DNA of 45,052 nt, taken from positions 1 to 45,052 of the forward strand of contig ONFA01000016.1 in assembly GCA_900316975.1 (NCBI GenBank), given 5' to 3'. The notes beneath the pieces are model-generated. The model did no database searches. It was given only the letters and a program-made list of their open reading frames with translations, and was not told the DNA's origin. Below, piece by piece: positions 41,724 to 45,052 of the stretch; the stretch's first letter is position 1, and the number at the start of each line of letters is the position of its first letter. A program made the position numbers and the translations under genes. Source of the DNA: an uncultured Prevotellaceae bacterium (lineage in GTDB: Bacteria; Bacteroidota; Bacteroidia; Bacteroidales; Bacteroidaceae).

Positions 41724-42953
41724 TTAGTTCTTGATGCTGGCAACTACGGTGCCGCCTGTCTTGGTATAAGTCCCGTCCACTTTGATGCCTCTTGCCTTCG
41801 TGCCGTTGTTGGTCACCGTGATGGTGCCACCTTTCACCGTGAGGTCGCCGTCAATCTTCATGCCCATGCAACGGTGCGGGTCTTCAGCATCTTCTGCCTG
41901 AGTGCAAAGGCCTCCATTTGCAGCGATGGTGATGTTGGTGGTGTTGTCGTCTTCGCTGATGGTCAGGTCGCCATCGGTCTGGATGCCACGTGAGCCATTG
42001 CTGTTGGCATTGATGACGAACGTGCCACCACTGATGGTGATGTCGCCGTCGGCTTTGATGGCTTTTGTGTCCTCATTGCCTGCCATTGTGATGGCGAACG
42101 CGCCTCCCTTGATGATGACGCTTCCGGTGTTCTCCTCGTCTTCTGTGAGTGGGATGATCACATCGTTGTCGTCAGTCTTGTATTCCACCTGCACACCATC
42201 GCCTACGGTGTTGGCATCGATGTTGAGTGTGCCACCATTCATCTGGAAGAACTGCCCCACATGGATGGCATCGTTGGCAGCTTTCTTGATATTGATGGCT
42301 GTCACGGTCTTCTTCACCTGCAGGTACTCTTTCGTGGCGATGGCATGGTTGTAGTTGCCTGTCACATTGAGGGTGCCGGCACCTGAGATTTCGAGGTGTC
42401 CCTTGGTGTAGATGCAAGCCTTGTGGGAATCGTCTGCTGACTGTGCGGCACCTCCATCATCTGTGTCGGTAAAAGAGTTGACAGAACCGTCTGCCATGAC
42501 CAATGCAATGCGCTTGCCACATTTGAAGCGCATGGCCTCTCCTTTTGTGGAGGTCAAATCCACGCCATTGAGGTTCACGGTCATCTTGTAGTCGCTCGAG
42601 ATGGTGAGCGAACCTGCAGAACTGCTGCCCGACACCCTGTAGGTGATTTCGTCAGTCGTGTTCGTGTTGGTCAGCACCACATTCGAACTCGTTCCGCTGG
42701 AGCAGGTCACTTCGCTGCTGAGGAATGAGGGTATCTTCACCGTAGCAGTGGTGCCGCTATAGGCAATGGTCACCACTTTCTCCATTTGGGGTTTGCTGAA
42801 AGTGATGGAGTCTGGTGTGTCGTTCAGATTGATTTGCAAGCCCTCTGTCAAAGTCTTCGTTGTGTAGTCGCCATCCTTGCAGATGTAGATGGTCTGAGCC
42901 GAAAGGGTCAATGTGCTGAAACAAAGTGCTATGAGTGTGAAAAACTTTTTCAT
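41724..42953 (-). CDS. Cthe_2159-like beta-helix (carbohydrate-binding) protein
   Basis: A 409-residue exported protein: signal peptide MKKFFTLIALCFSTLTLSAQ, a DUF-like N part (about 20-110), then a long right-handed beta-helix with many NGVDLTSTKGEA-, GAGTLNVTGNYNHAI-, GGTLNIDANTVGDGVQ- and KADGDITISGGTFVINANSN-type rungs. The rung pattern ISGGTF.I...GD(G/D) is characteristic of the Cthe_2159 family, first described as a cellulose- and acid-sugar-binding protein. Whether it binds polysaccharide here is unproven. It lies 3 bp after the small protein gene at 42957-43343, at the end of the DUF4956 operon. Confidence 0.85.
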   Translation of the reverse strand: MKKFFTLIALCFSTLTLSAQTIYICKDGDYTTKTLTEGLQINLNDTPDSITFSKPQMEKVVTIAYSGTTATVKIPSFLSSEVTCSSGTSSNVVLTNTNTTDEITYRVSGSSSAGSLTISSDYKMTVNLNGVDLTSTKGEAMRFKCGKRIALVMADGSVNSFTDTDDGGAAQSADDSHKACIYTKGHLEISGAGTLNVTGNYNHAIATKEYLQVKKTVTAINIKKAANDAIHVGQFFQMNGGTLNIDANTVGDGVQVEYKTDDNDVIIPLTEDEENTGSVIIKGGAFAITMAGNEDTKAIKADGDITISGGTFVINANSNGSRGIQTDGDLTISEDDNTTNITIAANGGLCTQAEDAEDPHRCMGMKIDGDLTVKGGTITVTNNGTKARGIKVDGTYTKTGGTVVASIKN

Positions 42954-42956
42954 GAT

Positions 42957-43343
42957 TTATTTTACCAATACTTTTTTGCCGTCAATAATATAGAGTCCCT
43001 TGGGAAGAGTCTGTCCCTTGCTCAGGTCGAAGTTGAGTTTCCTGCCCATCAGGTCATACACTTCACCCTTTTGTTCTGTTTTTTCTTCTTTCACCTCTTC
43101 GATGGCAGTGGCGTCTATTGAGAAAAAGAGCCGCTTTACGTTGGTCAGGTCAACTTCGGTGTTTGTACCATCTTTGCGCACGACCGTCATTTTCCCTTTC
43201 TCGAAGGTCAGTTTTTTCAGATTGTCCACCGTTTCCACCTGCGTGGCACTGCTCGCATTCGAGTCGTAATACAACTTGAAATCATCGGCAAAAGCCGTCA
43301 TTCCAAGTGCCCATACTAAAATCAGTAATCCTGCATGTTTCAT
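42957..43343 (-). CDS. Small secreted protein with C-terminal sorting-like motif
   Basis: A 128-residue exported protein: signal peptide MKHAGLLILVWALGMTAFA, a short beta region (DNLKKLTFEKGKMTVVRKDG and VDLTNVKRLFFSID), and a C-terminal motif GEVYDLMGRKLNFDLSKGQT ending in LYIIDGKKVLVK. This C-terminal module recurs in Prevotella secreted proteins and resembles the end of the GH30-like protein (17335-19452). The VKRLFF.. element also resembles the N part of the neighbouring beta-helix protein (LNDTPDSITFSK). Function is unknown. It is spaced 3 bp and 27 bp from its operon neighbours. Confidence 0.75.
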   Translation of the reverse strand: MKHAGLLILVWALGMTAFADDFKLYYDSNASSATQVETVDNLKKLTFEKGKMTVVRKDGTNTEVDLTNVKRLFFSIDATAIEEVKEEKTEQKGEVYDLMGRKLNFDLSKGQTLPKGLYIIDGKKVLVK

Positions 43344-43370
43344 ATTTGTGATTATTTGATAGATTGAGAA

Positions 43371-44186
43371 TCAGAATTTCAGTTTATATCCTACACCGAT
43401 CAAGTGTCCATTGGGTTCATCGTCGTCATCCTCTGTCTGGTAACGATAGAAAACATCCATTTTGTGCTGCTTGCTCTTGGTCAGGTTGATATCGGCACCA
43501 GCGGTGTATTTCCACTTGTTGGTCGTGTAGTTGAGTCCACAGCCATAGTCCACCGAGGCATAGGGGTTCACGGGACAATGGCGAATGTTGTATTTCACGG
43601 TCAGCCTGGAGCGAAGCACTGTGCGGTCTTTTGACTTGAAGTCTTTCACCTCCGACTCGTCAAGTCCCAGCACTCTGTTGCCATCGGCATCGTATTCATA
43701 GCGGTATTTGTTGACATCAGTCGAAGCCTTACAGAAGTGGGTGTATTGGAACGTTTCCTTCAGTGAGAAACTCCATCGCTTGCTCAGTTCATAGTCTGCA
43801 TTGAGGCTGATGCTGGTGCGATGGCGATTGCGCCAGTAGCGGTCACGTGCATTGTACCCTTTATAGTCATCGTCATCATCATATTTGGCAATGTTTTCTG
43901 CCAAGTTGTTCAGCCACATGTATTTCCATCCTGCCGAGCCCTTCAGCTCAAAAGCCTTGTTGGAGGTCCTGAACAGGCGCATCTCAAACTCGCCTCCCAC
44001 CGTCCAACGCTCTATTTTTCGAGTGTTGTCCTGAGTGCGGGCTTCTCCTTCGATGCCGAAACTCATGCCCGGGCGAATCTTTTTTTCTGCGCCTACCGTA
44101 AAGTCCATGCCAAAGTCATCGCTTTGGGCAAAGGTCACCAAGAAAGTGAAAAGTGAAAAGATAAAAGTGAAAAATCTAAGTTTCAT
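43371..44186 (-). CDS. DUF2490 outer-membrane beta-barrel protein
   Basis: A 271-residue exported protein predicted to be an outer-membrane beta-barrel of the DUF2490 type. It has a signal peptide (MKLRFFTFIFSLFTFLVTFAQ), alternating amphipathic strands (GMSFGIEGEARTQDN, RKIERWTVGGEFEMRLF, SISLNADYELSKRWSFSLKE, RSRLTVKYNIRH, AGADINLTKSKQHKMDVFYR) and a terminal aromatic residue (GHLIGVGYKLKF). The signal peptide is encoded by TTTTCAC-type heptads. The gene sits between DUF4956 and the small secreted protein. A role with a polyphosphate/VTC-type system is suggested only by context. Confidence 0.82.
   Translation of the reverse strand: MKLRFFTFIFSLFTFLVTFAQSDDFGMDFTVGAEKKIRPGMSFGIEGEARTQDNTRKIERWTVGGEFEMRLFRTSNKAFELKGSAGWKYMWLNNLAENIAKYDDDDDYKGYNARDRYWRNRHRTSISLNADYELSKRWSFSLKETFQYTHFCKASTDVNKYRYEYDADGNRVLGLDESEVKDFKSKDRTVLRSRLTVKYNIRHCPVNPYASVDYGCGLNYTTNKWKYTAGADINLTKSKQHKMDVFYRYQTEDDDDEPNGHLIGVGYKLKF
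44143..44177. repeat. TTTTCAC heptads within DUF2490 signal peptide
   Basis: The coding strand reads AGATTTTTCAC, TTTTATC, TTTTCAC, TTTTCAC: the same words as the promoter tracts at 9529 and 38158, here inside the first 15 codons. Confidence 0.65.
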
Positions 44187-44230
44187 AAGTCTTCTGTTTG
44201 GAATGGAAAGTCGCCTAGTACGTGGGTTGG

Positions 44231-44929
44231 TTATGCATATTCCTTGGGCATCTTTTGTGCCGACTCATCCTCTTCATCCGTGTTGTAGTAAATCTTGATG
44301 AGTGCCATGTCCTTCAGGAAGTCGATGGAACCGATAGACACACTTGTGATGTCCAAACCCGTGCGCGCTTTCAAGTCCTCTATGAGTTCCTTGCGCATGG
44401 ATGGCTTGATGAGGTCAATCTTGTCATATTTGATATATTTCGACGAAAGGCTCTTCACCAACTTGTTTGCTTCAGCAATCCAAACACCCAATACAAACAC
44501 GAGGTCTGTCAGAATCAGTTCGCCCATGCTCGTCATCAGAGGTCCCGCAAACTCTGGGTGCTTCGGGCTGATGTCGGCTGCCCATGCCAAACCATTGATG
44601 GCTGCCAATGAGATGATGAGGAACAAATAAGTCATTTCGCGGATTGGCACCGATTCAGTACGGTAGCGCATGATGCAGAAGATGGCGAACAAACCCATTG
44701 CTATGCCCGTCTTGATTTTCGCGTCACCCATCAGGTGAATCAGCATAAAGATGCAGAAACCCACCAAGATGTAAGTGAAGAAGAAGTCACGACGCCGTGC
44801 TTTAGGGAAATAGAAGGCACGGGCAATGATGATGGTGAACACTGTGTTGATAATCAATCGCAGGAAAAGGTCAAGGATTCGACATGTGTCGCTTGACAGC
44901 ACTGCAAAAAAATCGTTTAATGTATCCAT
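44231..44929 (-). CDS. DUF4956 membrane protein
   Basis: A 232-residue inner-membrane protein of the DUF4956 family: about four membrane helices (LFLRLIINTVFTIIIARAFY, FFFTYILVGFCIFMLIHLM, GIAMGLFAIFCIMRYRTESV with the typical AI.RYRT motif, and MTYLFLIISLAAINGLAW), then a soluble C-terminal ferredoxin-like domain (GLDITSVSIGSIDFLKDMAL). DUF4956 genes commonly neighbour VTC-domain polyphosphate polymerases. The start is MDTLNDFF at 44929; the frame open to 45046 runs through a hairpin and repeat DNA. It is the first in-window gene of the DUF4956-DUF2490-small-beta-helix operon. Confidence 0.88.
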   Translation of the reverse strand: MDTLNDFFAVLSSDTCRILDLFLRLIINTVFTIIIARAFYFPKARRRDFFFTYILVGFCIFMLIHLMGDAKIKTGIAMGLFAIFCIMRYRTESVPIREMTYLFLIISLAAINGLAWAADISPKHPEFAGPLMTSMGELILTDLVFVLGVWIAEANKLVKSLSSKYIKYDKIDLIKPSMRKELIEDLKARTGLDITSVSIGSIDFLKDMALIKIYYNTDEEDESAQKMPKEYA

Positions 44930-44997
44930 AAATATATTTACAATTTTGCTATTTACCTTAATTCCGCAGCACTTTAGTTTAACTATTTTTATAAGTT

Positions 44998-45022
44998 CCT
45001 GAGCAACAAAAAGTTGCCCAGG
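44998..45022 (-). terminator. Hairpin upstream of DUF4956 gene
   Basis: CCTGAGCAAC / GTTGCCCAGG with loop AAAAA (one mismatch). On the minus strand it would follow a gene located beyond the right edge, or lie in the DUF4956 leader. AT-rich heptad-like DNA (ATTTACA, ATTTACC) lies between it and the gene. Confidence 0.4.
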
Positions 45023-45052
45023 ATTTTGCCATGTCAGATTTTTCACTTACCT

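Overview
The window looks like chromosomal DNA from a Bacteroidota member, most likely Prevotellaceae. Three things point there. Promoters carry the Bacteroidota sigma-ABfr -7 box (TAnnTTTG, usually TACCTTTGC or TAACTTTGC) a short distance before start codons, in place of E. coli-like -10 boxes. Good Shine-Dalgarno sites are not evident. The gene content includes Bacteroidota-type secreted proteins, DUF3108, DUF2490, DUF4956, a Reg_prop-AraC regulator, and the block rimP-nusA-infB-cvpA-sufB-sufC-sufD. I see no tRNA, rRNA, CRISPR array, phage or transposase gene.

Layout. 1-670: a palindromic intergenic element and a Sel1-repeat secreted protein. 823-4056: carB, without carA. 4190-8364 (minus): a secreted protein of unknown role, then an operon of a C-terminal-processing S41 protease, a tiny membrane protein and a DUF3108 protein. 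8524-10812 (plus): xerD and sufS. 10866-13189 (minus): a fused SpmA/SpmB-like gate-domain transporter and a bile-acid:sodium symporter family protein. 13401-19452 (minus): a small glycan locus of a GH30-like enzyme with ricin and FN3 modules, a membrane AraC regulator and a GH31 enzyme. 19525-22601: divergent serB and hisS. 22839-24787 (minus): a multi-zinc-ribbon TackOD1-like protein followed by a stand-alone receiver. 24976-35882 (minus): rimP-nusA-infB, cvpA-sufBCD, ribF and DUF3109. 36130-38116 (minus): GT9 glycosyltransferase and a lipid A-type acyltransferase. 38325-41638 (plus): four secreted or lipoprotein genes of unknown function. 41724-44929 (minus): DUF4956, DUF2490, a small secreted protein and a Cthe_2159-like beta-helix protein, a set that often travels with a VTC polyphosphate polymerase.

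The most unusual feature is repeat architecture, not a single gene. A dispersed family of tracts with a strict 7-bp period (TTTTCAC, ATTCCTM, ACTCCTA, GTTGACA, GTTTAGA and ATTTACN types) recurs in three settings. It lies directly upstream of the -7 boxes of at least five or six genes, always pyrimidine-rich on the coding strand except at carB. It fills gaps between genes of one operon. It also sits in frame inside three genes (AraC regulator, ribF, sufD), where seven-base units read out as a seven-residue peptide repeat of the QLSTLN(S/C) kind. One 32-bp copy is identical at two distant promoters. Further elements are a ~200-bp palindromic sequence present twice in opposite orientation around cvpA-sufBCD, a 149-bp MITE-like palindrome between hisS and the receiver gene, and three tandem 23-bp hairpins with compensatory stem changes upstream of hisS.

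All functional names rest on motif and family recognition by eye; no database search was run. Start codons were placed using the -7 boxes, signal peptides and ATGA overlaps, so several genes start downstream of the longest possible reading frame.
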